From JAOADN01 sp046155885 (GTDB taxonomy: Bacteria; Pseudomonadota; Alphaproteobacteria; Rhodobacterales; Rhodobacteraceae): a DNA stretch of 31,921 nucleotides. Positions 1-7,858 of the stretch are shown piece after piece. Below the pieces are notes generated by a model that saw only the letters and a list, made by a program, of their open reading frames with translations, searched no databases and had not been told where the DNA came from. The position numbers and the translations under genes were made by a program. The first letter of the stretch is position 1; each line of letters begins with the position of its first letter. The stretch lies in contig JBJXFU010000055.1 of NCBI GenBank assembly GCA_046155885.1, positions 1 to 31,921 of the forward strand, read 5' to 3'.

Positions 1-12
1 TTTTCGCGAAAA
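1..12. repeat. 12-bp perfect palindrome TTTTCGCGAAAA
   Basis: The first 12 bases form a perfect palindrome with a TTCGCGAA core. It lies downstream of the leftward cyclase gene, at the window edge. The same TTCGCGAA core occurs at 8579-8586 in the regulator-aminotransferase gap. It could be a protein-binding site of an unseen neighbour; nothing here proves function. Confidence 0.3.
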
Positions 13-57
13 GTCTGCCCCCCGCCCGCATCCGAGAAAGCCGAAGCGTCCGACATC

Positions 58-849
58 CTACCCCTTCGGCACCAGCGCCAGCGCCCGGATGGGTGAGCCA
101 GTGCCATTCTTGATCTTCAAGGGCGCCGCGATCAGGATCGCCCCCTTCGCCGGCAGCCGGTCGAGGTTGGCGAGCGAGGCAAGGCCGTAGCGGTTGTGCT
201 TGTGCAGCAGGTTGTGCGCCGGGAAGGGCGGGGTCATCCCGCCCGCCTGCCCCGCGTCGGTGCCGATGCACTGGCTGCCCCAGCCGACGATGCCCTTGCC
301 GATGAGGTACTCGATCACCTCCGCCGTCGGCCCCGGCGTATGCGGCCCCGTCTGGTCGGCGTTCAGGAACAGCCCCGCGTCGTGTGCCCGCTTGTCCCAG
401 TCGGAGCGAAGTACCACCCATTCGCCGGCGTTGATCGGGCCATTGCGCGACTCCCAGTCCTGGACATGCTTGATGGTCAGCAGGAAGTCCGGGTTCGCCG
501 CGCACTCCTTCGCGAAGTCGAGCACGTTGACCGGCGCCACTAGCCGCTGCACCGGCAGCGTGTCGGTATAGCCGTCGGCATAGTCCTTGCCGGTGATCCA
601 GTGGTGCGGCGCGTCGAAATGGGTTCCGGAATGTTCGCCCAGTTCCAGCCAGTTCCAAGCCCAGAACGGCCCGTCCTTGTCGTATTCGCTGATCTTGTGG
701 ATCACGATGGGCGGCGTGTCGCGGGCGAAGTCGGGAGGAAGCTTGAGAAGCGGGGTCTCGGGGCCGAGCACGCCCGAACAATCCACCACCTCGATCCCGC
801 CGGACGCGATCATCCGCCCCAGGCTTTCCAGAACCGATCCAGAAGTCAT
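58..849 (-). CDS. Cyclase-family metal-dependent hydrolase (kynurenine formamidase / isatin hydrolase-like)
   Basis: The 263-residue protein belongs to the cyclase fold (Pfam PF04199), whose members hydrolyse small cyclic or N-formyl amides using bound metal. The signature HSGTHFDAPHH lies at residues 73-83. By family knowledge H73, H77 and D79 are metal ligands and H83 is catalytic. The frame is open about 46 codons further upstream, but the ATG at 849 is chosen because a purine-rich site (AGGGAGAG) precedes it and the upstream residues are Arg-rich and unlike the family. No signal peptide is seen, so it is probably cytoplasmic. It diverges from a flavoprotein/Dpp-importer operon, suggesting its substrate or product is linked to that import system. 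The exact substrate cannot be read from sequence; isatin hydrolase, kynurenine formamidase and carbamate-type activities are all possible. Confidence 0.88.
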   Translation of the reverse strand: MTSGSVLESLGRMIASGGIEVVDCSGVLGPETPLLKLPPDFARDTPPIVIHKISEYDKDGPFWAWNWLELGEHSGTHFDAPHHWITGKDYADGYTDTLPVQRLVAPVNVLDFAKECAANPDFLLTIKHVQDWESRNGPINAGEWVVLRSDWDKRAHDAGLFLNADQTGPHTPGPTAEVIEYLIGKGIVGWGSQCIGTDAGQAGGMTPPFPAHNLLHKHNRYGLASLANLDRLPAKGAILIAAPLKIKNGTGSPIRALALVPKG

Positions 850-993
850 TGAGAACTCTCCCTGTTTCTCGCTTCGTCCCCCCGGGCGAACCCGGGCCCC
901 GTGATGATGCGTCCGGCCATTGCGGCCCCGTCCGCGTCTTGTCCGCGCCTTGTGTCCGGTCCGTACAGCCTGCGGCGGTCGGGCCATCCGGTC

Positions 994-1028
994 GGAATGA
1001 TACTAGACAGAATTCCATGCGTTTGCAA
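994..1028 (-). promoter_or_regulatory. Candidate promoter and operator for the cyclase gene
   Basis: On the minus strand TTGCAA (1028-1023) and TAGTAT (1005-1000) are separated by exactly 17 bp, each matching the sigma70 boxes at 4 of 6 positions. The inverted repeat GGAAT (994-998) / ATTCC (1012-1016) brackets the -10 box, and TTTGCAAA (1022-1029) is itself palindromic, so a regulator could bind over the promoter. It would give a leader of about 145 nt before the start at 849. Assigned by eye only. Confidence 0.3.
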
Positions 1029-1060
1029 ATATCCCGGCGTCAACCGACGCGGGGGTACTC

Positions 1061-2629
1061 TTGGCGGACAGCTTCGATGCGGTCCTGATCGGGGCGGGCG
1101 TGAACACGCTGGCAGCCGCCCTGCATCTGGCGTCGAAGGGCTGGCGCGTGGCGGTGTTCGAGCGGGCGGACGAGCCCGGCGGGGCGGTCCGGACCGGCGA
1201 ACTGACGCTTCCCGGCTTCCGCCACGACCGGGCGGCGATGAACCTGTCGCTGTTCGCCGGATCGCCCTTCTTCACGGTGCATGGCGAGGAGCTGAAACGC
1301 CAGGGCTGCGACTTCGTCCCGGTCGCCCGGCCCTTTGCCTCGTCCTTCCCCGACGAAACCTGGCTTGGCGTTTCATCGGTTCCGGGCGAGACCGGGGGCT
1401 GGATCGCTGCGGTATCGAAATCCGATGCTGCGGCCTGGGCGCGGCTTCAGGCCGGTTTCGGCGCCGAGGCGCCGCATCTCTTCGGGCTGCTCGGCAGCCC
1501 GATGACCGCCCGTGCGCTGGTCGCATTCGGTTGGCGCCTGTGGCGGGCGAAAGGCTTTGGCGGCGCGCTCGATATGACGCGGTTCCTGCTGATGTCGCCG
1601 CGCCACTGGTTGGTGCAAAGCTTTGAATCGGAAAAGGTCCGCGCCCTTCTTGGCGCCTGGGGCATGCATCTCGACTTTGCCCCCGACATCGCCGGCGGGG
1701 CGCTGTTCCCCTATCTCGAAGGCATGGCGGGCCAGGCTTTCGGCATGGTTCTGGGCAAGGGCGGGGCGGACACGGTCACCCGCGCGCTGGTCGCCGCAAT
1801 CCGGGCGCGCGGCGGCGTGGTCGAATGCGGCTGCGACGTCGCCGGGGTGGAACGCGACGGCGCCCGCGCCACCGGCATCCGGCTCGCCGACGGCCGCCGC
1901 ATCGCCGCCGCCCGCGCCGTCATCGCGGGGGTCGCGCCTTCCGCCCTGCCCCGGCTGGCGGGGCCGCTTTCGCCCCGCTTCGACCAGGCGATGGCCGACT
2001 TCACCCATGCGCCGGGCACGATGATGATCCATCTGGCGCTCGATGCCCTGCCGGACTGGGGCGCCGGCGAGGCGCTGAAGAGCTTCGCCTATGTCCACAT
2101 CGCCCCCACGCTCGACGGAATGGCCCGGACCTATGCCGAGGCCCGCGCCGGCCTACTGCCCGCCGAGCCGATCCTTGTCGTGGGTCAGCCGACTGCCCAC
2201 GACCCCACCCGCGCACCGAAGGGCAAGCACATCCTCTGGGTCCAGGTCCGCATGGCCCCCGGCACCGTCCGGGGCGACGCGAAGGGCGGGATCGCAGCGG
2301 CGGACTGGAGCGGGGCGGCAGCACCCTTCGCGGACCGGGCACTGGCCATTCTCGAAGCCCATGCCCCGGGGACACTTGGAAAGATCATCGGAAAGCGTAT
2401 CGTGACCCCGATCGAGCTCGAGGCCGAAAATCCCAACCTGATCGGCGGCGACCAGCTTTGCGGCAGCCACCACCTTGCGCAGCATTTCCTGTTCCGCCCC
2501 GCGCGGGGCCATGCCGACGGTTCGACCCCGCTGCCCGGCCTCTGGCTGACCGGCGCGGGCGTCTGGCCCGGGGCGGGAACCGGGGCCGGTGCGGGGTTCC
2601 TTCTGGCCCGCCGCCTGGCCGGGGCCTGA
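1061..2629 (+). CDS. FAD/NAD(P)-dependent oxidoreductase, PYROXD2 / phytoene desaturase-like
   Basis: The 522-residue flavoprotein has an N-terminal Rossmann dinucleotide-binding motif at residues 11-16 and a ribose-binding acidic residue E34. The motif reads GAGVNT, so the third glycine of GxGxxG is replaced by threonine. The C-terminal FAD segment (LWLTGAGVWPGAGTG) matches the family position but has lost the SHPGGG signature kept by the two related proteins at 10002 and 11602. The start is a TTG preceded by GGGGG; no in-frame ATG or GTG lies between an upstream position and the conserved FDAVLIGAG segment. Family members oxidise C-C or C-N bonds in diverse substrates, so the reaction is unknown. 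It lies 54 bp upstream of a binding-protein gene and is probably co-transcribed with the importer. Confidence 0.88.
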   Translation: MADSFDAVLIGAGVNTLAAALHLASKGWRVAVFERADEPGGAVRTGELTLPGFRHDRAAMNLSLFAGSPFFTVHGEELKRQGCDFVPVARPFASSFPDETWLGVSSVPGETGGWIAAVSKSDAAAWARLQAGFGAEAPHLFGLLGSPMTARALVAFGWRLWRAKGFGGALDMTRFLLMSPRHWLVQSFESEKVRALLGAWGMHLDFAPDIAGGALFPYLEGMAGQAFGMVLGKGGADTVTRALVAAIRARGGVVECGCDVAGVERDGARATGIRLADGRRIAAARAVIAGVAPSALPRLAGPLSPRFDQAMADFTHAPGTMMIHLALDALPDWGAGEALKSFAYVHIAPTLDGMARTYAEARAGLLPAEPILVVGQPTAHDPTRAPKGKHILWVQVRMAPGTVRGDAKGGIAAADWSGAAAPFADRALAILEAHAPGTLGKIIGKRIVTPIELEAENPNLIGGDQLCGSHHLAQHFLFRPARGHADGSTPLPGLWLTGAGVWPGAGTGAGAGFLLARRLAGA

Positions 2630-2649
2630 CGACGCGGATTAAGACTGAC

Positions 2650-2683
2650 TGACAACAAACAGAAACAACAGGGAAACACCAAA
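2650..2683 (+). promoter_or_regulatory. A/C-rich unstructured leader with ribosome-binding site before the binding-protein gene
   Basis: The stretch before the ATG at 2684 is almost free of G and T until AGGGA at 2670-2674. It is unusually AC-rich for this genome. A very similar leader (TGACAACA, then A/C-rich, then a G-rich Shine-Dalgarno) precedes the other binding-protein gene at 16720. Such single-stranded leaders can favour ribosome loading; that role is inference. Confidence 0.4.
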
Positions 2684-4207
2684 ATGACCATCAGCCGACG
2701 CAGATTGCTCCAGACCTCCGCCGCCGGGGCGGCCATCGCGTTGACCGGGCTTCCGGTCCGGGCGCAGGCGATCGAAGAGCTTGTCATCGCCTACAACGTC
2801 AACCTGCCCTCCTGGGATCCGACGGTCGGGCCCTCGGCCGTCAACCCGACGATCCAGGGCATCTATCAGTCGGTCTTCGACCAGTTCATCCTGCAACAGC
2901 CCGACCTCAAGCCCGCCCCGGGCCTGCTGACCGAATGGGGCTGGAACGACGACAAGACCAAGGTCTCGATGACCGTCCGCGACGGCGTCACCTGGCACGA
3001 CGGCAGCCCCTTCACCGCCGAGGACGTGGCCTGGTCGCTGACCCGCGCCGCAGACGAGAAGACCGGCAACCCGATCCAGTTCATCTGGTCGACGCTTGCC
3101 AACATCAAGGCCGAGGGCAACACCGTCACCGCCGACGTGGCCCGCTTCGAGCCCACGATCTTCAAGTGGATGTACTTCCTGACCGGCTACGTCCTGCCGA
3201 AGGCCTATTACGAGAAGGTGGGCGCCGAAGGCTTCGAGGCCGCCCCGGTCGGCACCGGCCCCTACATGGTCGAGAAGTTTGAGCGCAACGCCTTCGTGCG
3301 GCTGAAGGCCAATGCCGGCTACTGGGGCGGCAAGCCAGAGTTCGAGACGGTGACGATCAAGTTCGTGACCGACGCCGCGGCGCGGGTCGCCGAGGTGGAA
3401 TCCGGCAACTCCCACGTCACGCTGGAAATGCCCTACGAGGAATACGACCGTCTGAAAGGCGCGGGGATGAACGCCGCGGCCGCGCCGATCTCCGACATCG
3501 GGATGATCTTCCTCAACGATATCGAGGTGATGACCGACCCGAACGTGCGCAGGGCCGCGGCCCACGCGATCGACAAGCAGACGATCATCGACCGCCTGCT
3601 CTCGGGCTACGGCGTCGCCATCGACACCCTGCAGACCCCGCAATACGACGCCTACGACGCCTCGATTAAAGTTCCCTATGACGAGGCCAAGGCGATCGAA
3701 CTCCTCGCTGCCTCGGGCTACAGCCCGGACAACCCCGTCAAGTTCAAGATCCAGACCACCAAGGGCTTCAAGCCCAAGGACTACGAAATGATCCAGGCCA
3801 TCGTCGGGCTCTGGCGCAAGGTCGGGATTGAGGCCGAGATCGAGGTCTACGAGATCGCCAAGCACTACGAGCTGCGCGCCGCCGACACGCTGGCGCCCGC
3901 CGCCTTCTATAACTGGGGCAACTCGGTCGGCGATCCGACCACCTCGACCGGCTTCGCGATGTTCGGGCCGAGCCCGCATTCGGTCTGGGACGGCGAGGAC
4001 CTGATCGGCATGATCGGCCCGCTCTGGGGCGAGGCGGACGAGGCCAAGCGCATCGAGGGCTGGAAGGCGGTGGACCGCTACATCGCCGAGAACGCGCTGG
4101 TCATCCCGCTTTTGCAATACGTGCAGCCGATCCTGTCGGCCCAGGGCGTGACGGTGACCCCGCACGCCTCGGGCGCGCTTCTGCCGCATCTGATGAAGCG
4201 GGCCTGA
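2684..4207 (+). CDS. ABC transporter substrate-binding protein, family 5 (dipeptide/oligopeptide/nickel type)
   Basis: The 507-residue periplasmic receptor of a Dpp/Opp-type importer (SBP_bac_5) opens with a twin-arginine signal peptide: SRRRLL at residues 4-9, a hydrophobic segment, and probable cleavage near the AQA at residues 27-29. The mature part has typical family features, including an early WDP segment and the VTWHDGSPFTAEDVAWS region. Tat export implies folding, or possibly cofactor binding, before export. Ligands of the family range over peptides, opines, sugars and metal chelates, so the substrate is not predictable. The following four genes complete the importer. Length and architecture are normal. 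A hairpin lies between this gene and the first permease gene. Confidence 0.93.
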   Translation: MTISRRRLLQTSAAGAAIALTGLPVRAQAIEELVIAYNVNLPSWDPTVGPSAVNPTIQGIYQSVFDQFILQQPDLKPAPGLLTEWGWNDDKTKVSMTVRDGVTWHDGSPFTAEDVAWSLTRAADEKTGNPIQFIWSTLANIKAEGNTVTADVARFEPTIFKWMYFLTGYVLPKAYYEKVGAEGFEAAPVGTGPYMVEKFERNAFVRLKANAGYWGGKPEFETVTIKFVTDAAARVAEVESGNSHVTLEMPYEEYDRLKGAGMNAAAAPISDIGMIFLNDIEVMTDPNVRRAAAHAIDKQTIIDRLLSGYGVAIDTLQTPQYDAYDASIKVPYDEAKAIELLAASGYSPDNPVKFKIQTTKGFKPKDYEMIQAIVGLWRKVGIEAEIEVYEIAKHYELRAADTLAPAAFYNWGNSVGDPTTSTGFAMFGPSPHSVWDGEDLIGMIGPLWGEADEAKRIEGWKAVDRYIAENALVIPLLQYVQPILSAQGVTVTPHASGALLPHLMKRA

Positions 4208-4243
4208 GCCGCTGAACCGACAGGGCCGGGGGCTCTGCCCGCT

Positions 4244-4267
4244 GCCATCGGTCCTTGGACCGATGGC
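4244..4267. repeat. Perfect 11-bp stem-loop between binding-protein and permease genes
   Basis: GCCATCGGTCC (4244-4254) is followed by TT and then its exact reverse complement (4257-4267). Flanking CTGCC/GGCAG and GGGGCTCTGCCC / CCCCACGGGATATTT segments (about 4226-4295) can lengthen the structure. No T-tract follows, so it is probably a mRNA-stabilising or partial-attenuation hairpin that raises binding-protein level over permeases, as known for similar operons. The flanks resemble an intergenic motif I associate with Rhodobacteraceae. Confidence 0.6.
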
Positions 4268-4332
4268 GGACCGACGGCAGCCCCACGGGATATTTCCGGA
4301 CCGAAAATGCGACCGACGCAGGACCACCGAAC

Positions 4333-5343
4333 ATGCCGCTGATCCGGGCCGTTCTGCTGCGGCTCTCCACCAGCCTTGTCACGCTGCTCGGCGTTGCGGT
4401 GATCGTCTTCGTCGTCATCCGGGTGGTGCCCGGGAACCCCATCGCGATGATGCTGCCCCCCGGCGCGACCGACGACGACATCGCCCGGCTGACCGCGCTT
4501 TACGGGCTCGACAAGCCGGTCTGGCAGCAGTTCCTGATCTGGATCGGCGGCGTGTCGCAGGGCGACTTCGGCACCTCGATCACGGCGCGCCAGCCGGTCG
4601 CCGGGCTGGTGCTCGGGCGGCTGCCGGCGACGCTGGAACTGTCGGTGCTGGCGCTGCTGATCGCCGTCGCGCTCGGCGGGGCCGCGGCGCTGACCGGGAC
4701 GCGGGCGCGCGGCACCCGGGGCGAGGCGGCCGTCGACGTGGGCAACGGCGTGGCCCTGTCGGTGCCGGACTTCCTCTGGGGGCTGATCCTGATCCTTCTC
4801 TTCGGGGTGCTCTGGCCGATCTTCCACATCTCGGGGCGGATCACCCCGTCGCTCGAACTGCCCTTCACGACCAACTTCTACCTTGTCGAAAGTCTGCTCC
4901 GCCTGCGCTTCGACCTGGCCGCCGATCTGCTGTCGCACATGATCCTGCCCGCCGTCGCGCTGGCGATCCCGCTGGCCGCCGTCATCGGGCAGCTGCTGAA
5001 ACAGTCACTGAAAGAGGCGATGCACCTTGATTACGTGACGCTTTCGCGCACAAAGGGCTATGGCGAGAACCACGTGATCCTGCGCGAGGCGCTGCCGAAC
5101 GCCATCCTGCCCACCCTCACGCTGGTGGGCGTGCAGTTCACCTTCCTGATCGGCGGCACGGTGATCATCGAACGGCTGTTCAGCTACGAGGGCCTGGGCA
5201 ACCTTGCCATCGACGCGGTCATCAACCGCGACCTGCCGCTGATCCAGGGCATCGTCGTGCTGTTCGCGGCGATTTTCACCGGGGTCAATCTGATCGTGGA
5301 CCTGAGCTACGCGCTCCTGAACCCCAGGCTGCGCCATGCGTGA
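4333..5343 (+). CDS. ABC transporter permease, DppB/OppB type
   Basis: The 336-residue inner-membrane subunit of the Dpp-type importer has an N-terminal hydrophobic helix (about residues 9-28) after MPLIRAVLLR, a periplasmic loop, and five further hydrophobic segments. The cytoplasmic EAA-like coupling loop is the segment around LSRTKGYGENHVILREALPN. The frame is open upstream to 4255, but the ATG at 4333 is preferred: AGGA lies at 4320-4323, the family's N-terminus begins here, and the upstream segment falls in the intergenic hairpin. It pairs with the next permease. The C-terminal codons lie within a 13-bp tandem duplication shared with the next gene's start. Confidence 0.92.
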   Translation: MPLIRAVLLRLSTSLVTLLGVAVIVFVVIRVVPGNPIAMMLPPGATDDDIARLTALYGLDKPVWQQFLIWIGGVSQGDFGTSITARQPVAGLVLGRLPATLELSVLALLIAVALGGAAALTGTRARGTRGEAAVDVGNGVALSVPDFLWGLILILLFGVLWPIFHISGRITPSLELPFTTNFYLVESLLRLRFDLAADLLSHMILPAVALAIPLAAVIGQLLKQSLKEAMHLDYVTLSRTKGYGENHVILREALPNAILPTLTLVGVQFTFLIGGTVIIERLFSYEGLGNLAIDAVINRDLPLIQGIVVLFAAIFTGVNLIVDLSYALLNPRLRHA

Positions 5344-5370
5344 CGACCATGCGTGACGACCATGCGTGAC
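5336..5370 (+). repeat. 13-bp tandem repeat (2.7 copies) across a stop/start junction
   Basis: The unit ATGCGTGACGACC occurs at 5336-5348 and 5349-5361 and is followed by ATGCGTGAC at 5362-5370. The upstream permease stop (TGA 5341-5343) lies in copy 1, while the only ATG in frame with the downstream permease is in copy 3. ATGs in copies 1 and 2 terminate after six codons. Removing two units would restore an 8-nt start/stop overlap like the one at 7054-7061. Confidence 0.9.
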
Positions 5371-6213
5371 GGGCGCGGGGCGGTCGGGCGTAAGGCGGGT
5401 GCGCGGCTGTGGCTGGCCGCAGGGTGGCTGGCGCTTCTGGCCCTCGCCGCGATCCTCGCCCCCTGGGTCGCGCCGAAGGACCCGCTGGCACAGGACCTGT
5501 TCCTCGGGCGGCTGCCGCCCTTCTGGGTCGCCGGGGCCGAGCCCGGCTACTGGCTCGGCACCGACAGTCTTGGCCGCGACGTGCTGTCGCGCACTATCCA
5601 CGGCGCGCGGATCGCGCTGACGGTGGCGCTGGTGGCGGGCGTCGCGACCTGCCTGATCGGGGCCTGCCTCGGGCTGATCGCGGGGTTCTTCCGCGGCTGG
5701 GCCGATATCGTCATCTCGCGGCTGATCGACATCTGGATGGCGTTTCCGCCGGTCCTGTTCTCGATCCTGCTGGTCGCCGTCATCGGCCCCGGGCTGACCG
5801 CCATCGTCCTGGCCATCGTGCTGATCGACTGGACCCGCTTCGCCCGGGTCGTGCGGGCCGAGGCGATGGCGCAGGGCGCGATGGACTATGTGGCCTCGGC
5901 GGAGGTCGCCGGGCGGACCCGTTCGGGGACAATGCTGGCGGAAATCCTGCCGAACGTCCTGCCCACCATCGTCACCATGCTGACGCTGGAGATGGGAATC
6001 GCCGTCATCGTCGAGGCGATCCTGTCCTTCGTGAACCTCTCGATCCCGACCGACGACCCGACCTGGGGCGGCATGATCGCCGAGGGGCGCACCAGCATCC
6101 ATCAGGCCTGGTGGGTGCTGGTCTTTCCGCTGATCGTGCTGTTCCTGACGGTCCTCTCGTTCAGCCAGCTTGGCGAGGGGCTGAAGGACCGCTTCGACCC
6201 GGTGCTGCGGTGA
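5362..6213 (+). CDS. ABC transporter permease, DppC/OppC type
   Basis: The 283-residue second permease of the Dpp-type importer starts with a basic N-terminus, then a transmembrane helix (about 14-35), then the LGTDSLGRDVLSR segment characteristic of DppC-type subunits. The remaining hydrophobic segments include the coupling loop around YVASAEVAGRTRSGTMLAEILPN. The ATG at 5362 is preferred; an in-frame GTG at 5353 would add three residues. No Shine-Dalgarno sequence is visible in the duplicated junction, so translation may rely on coupling with the upstream permease, and two out-of-frame ATGs in the duplication could compete. Its stop overlaps the ATPase start in a GTGA. Confidence 0.92.
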   Translation: MRDGRGAVGRKAGARLWLAAGWLALLALAAILAPWVAPKDPLAQDLFLGRLPPFWVAGAEPGYWLGTDSLGRDVLSRTIHGARIALTVALVAGVATCLIGACLGLIAGFFRGWADIVISRLIDIWMAFPPVLFSILLVAVIGPGLTAIVLAIVLIDWTRFARVVRAEAMAQGAMDYVASAEVAGRTRSGTMLAEILPNVLPTIVTMLTLEMGIAVIVEAILSFVNLSIPTDDPTWGGMIAEGRTSIHQAWWVLVFPLIVLFLTVLSFSQLGEGLKDRFDPVLR

Positions 6214-7061
6214 GCTTCCTGCGGATACACGACCTGACGGTGCGGCTGCGGGGCGGGCCGGCGCTTCTGAGGAAGGTCTCGCTCAGCGTGGCCGAGGGCG
6301 AGGTGCGCGGGCTTGTCGGCGAAAGCGGCGCCGGCAAGTCGATGATCGGCAAGGCGGTTCTGGGCATCCTGCCGAAGGCGGCCGAGGTGGCGGGCGGCGA
6401 GATCCTGCTGGGCGGGACCGACCTTCTGGGGCTTGCCGCAAAGGAACGGCGGCGGCGCATCGGGGCGCTCGCGGCGCTGATCCCGCAGGACCCGATGACG
6501 GCGATGAACCCGGTGCGGCGGGTCGGCCCGCAGATCACCGACCGGCTGGTCGATATCCTCGGCTGGGACCGCGCGAGGGCCGGGGCGCGGGCGCTCGATT
6601 TACTGGCCGAGGTGCAGATCGAGGACCCGGCCCGGGTGATGCGGGCCTACCCGCACGAGCTCTCGGGCGGGATGCGACAGCGCGTGCTGATCGCCTCGGC
6701 CTTCGCGGCCGAACCGAAGCTGATCGTGGCCGACGAGCCGACGACGGCGCTCGACGTGACGGTGCAGAAGCAGATCGTGCGGCTGATCGCAGGCATGCAG
6801 AAGCGGCACGGGACGGCGCTTTTGTTCGTCACGCACGACCTCGGGCTGATTTCCAAGGTCTGCCAGAACCTCACCGTACTCTACGGGGGCAAGGTGATCG
6901 AGGAAGCCGGGGTGCGCGACTTCTTCGCCGCCCCGAAGCACCCCTATTCCCGCGCCCTGCTCGCCGCCACGCCGCGCTGGACCGACCCGGACGCGAGCCT
7001 GGTGCCGGTGCCCGATGAGGTGATCGCCGCTGTCGAAGCCGAGGTGGCGCGCGATGGCTGA
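6210..7061 (+). CDS. ABC transporter ATP-binding protein, DppD/OppD type
   Basis: The 283-residue ATPase has Walker A GESGAGKS at 37-44, Q-loop IPQDP near 91-95, signature LSGGMRQR at 151-158, Walker B LIVADEP at 171-177 and an H-loop THD. A short C-terminal oligopeptide-type tail (HPYSRALLAATP) follows, cut shorter than in the classical 320-330-residue proteins. The GTG start at 6210 overlaps the previous stop by four bases (GTGA); the frame is open far upstream but overlies the permease. It powers the importer together with the ATPase that overlaps its end by eight bases. Confidence 0.93.
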   Translation: MSFLRIHDLTVRLRGGPALLRKVSLSVAEGEVRGLVGESGAGKSMIGKAVLGILPKAAEVAGGEILLGGTDLLGLAAKERRRRIGALAALIPQDPMTAMNPVRRVGPQITDRLVDILGWDRARAGARALDLLAEVQIEDPARVMRAYPHELSGGMRQRVLIASAFAAEPKLIVADEPTTALDVTVQKQIVRLIAGMQKRHGTALLFVTHDLGLISKVCQNLTVLYGGKVIEEAGVRDFFAAPKHPYSRALLAATPRWTDPDASLVPVPDEVIAAVEAEVARDG

Positions 7062-7854
7062 CCTCTATTCCGTCACCGACCTCCGGCTTTCGCTGCCCGA
7101 CCGGGCGCGCAAGCCGCTTTTCGGCGCGGCGCCCCGGCTGGAGATCCTGAAGGGCATCACGCTGCGGATTCCGAAGGGCGAGGTGATCGGCATCGTCGGC
7201 GGATCGGGGTCGGGGAAATCGACGCTGGGGCGCGCGCTGGTGCGGCTTCTGGAACCGACGGGCGGGCGGATCGCCTTTGACGGCACCGACATCACCCATC
7301 TCGGCCCCGTCGCGCTGCGCCCGCTGCGCCGCCGCTTCCAGATGATCTTTCAGGACCCGCTGAGCTCGCTCAACCCGCGTCTGACCGTCCGCGCGATCGT
7401 CGCCGGGCCGCTCCGCCTGCACGGCTTCGACCGGACGGTCGACCGCGCGGCGGCGGCGCTCGACCAGGTCGGGCTGCCGCGCGGCTTTCTCGCGCGCTAT
7501 CCCCACGAGCTTTCGGGCGGGCAGCGCCAGCGGGTCGGCATCGCGCGGGCCATCGCGCTGGAACCCGACTTCATCCTGGCCGACGAAATCGTCTCGGGCC
7601 TCGATGTCTCGACCCAGGCGCAGGTTCTGAACCTGCTCGAAGGGCTGGTGGCCGACCTCGGCCTGACGCTGGCCTTCATCAGCCATGACCTGAGCGTGAT
7701 CCGGCGGCTGTGCCGAAGGGTGGCGGTGATGCACCGCGGCGAGATCGTCGAGGAAGGCCCAGCGGCCCGGATGTTCGATGCGCCGCAGTCTGCCTACACG
7801 CGCGAACTTCTCGACGCGATCCCGCTGCCCGACCCCGATCAGGTCTGGGCCTGA
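7054..7854 (+). CDS. ABC transporter ATP-binding protein, DppF/OppF type
   Basis: This 266-residue ATPase completes the importer. Walker A GGSGSGKS is at 49-56, Q-loop FQDP near 99-102, signature LSGGQRQR at 153-160, Walker B/D-loop region LADEIVSGLDVS at 175-186, and H-loop SHD. The residue after the Walker B Glu is Ile179 rather than the usual Pro. The protein is shorter than standard DppF because the C-terminal oligopeptide-family extension is nearly absent. Its start overlaps the preceding gene by eight bases (ATGGCTGA). It is the last gene of the operon and converges on the TetR-type regulator with only four bases between the stops, so no intrinsic terminator fits between them. Confidence 0.93.
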   Translation: MADLYSVTDLRLSLPDRARKPLFGAAPRLEILKGITLRIPKGEVIGIVGGSGSGKSTLGRALVRLLEPTGGRIAFDGTDITHLGPVALRPLRRRFQMIFQDPLSSLNPRLTVRAIVAGPLRLHGFDRTVDRAAAALDQVGLPRGFLARYPHELSGGQRQRVGIARAIALEPDFILADEIVSGLDVSTQAQVLNLLEGLVADLGLTLAFISHDLSVIRRLCRRVAVMHRGEIVEEGPAARMFDAPQSAYTRELLDAIPLPDPDQVWA

Positions 7855-7858
7855 CGGA

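Noticed and set aside
2639..4327. Long open frame (562 codons) antisense to the family-5 binding-protein gene
   Set aside because: Low-complexity Arg/Gly/Asp-rich translation with no domain; the sense frame is an unmistakable Tat-exported receptor. Typical high-GC shadow.
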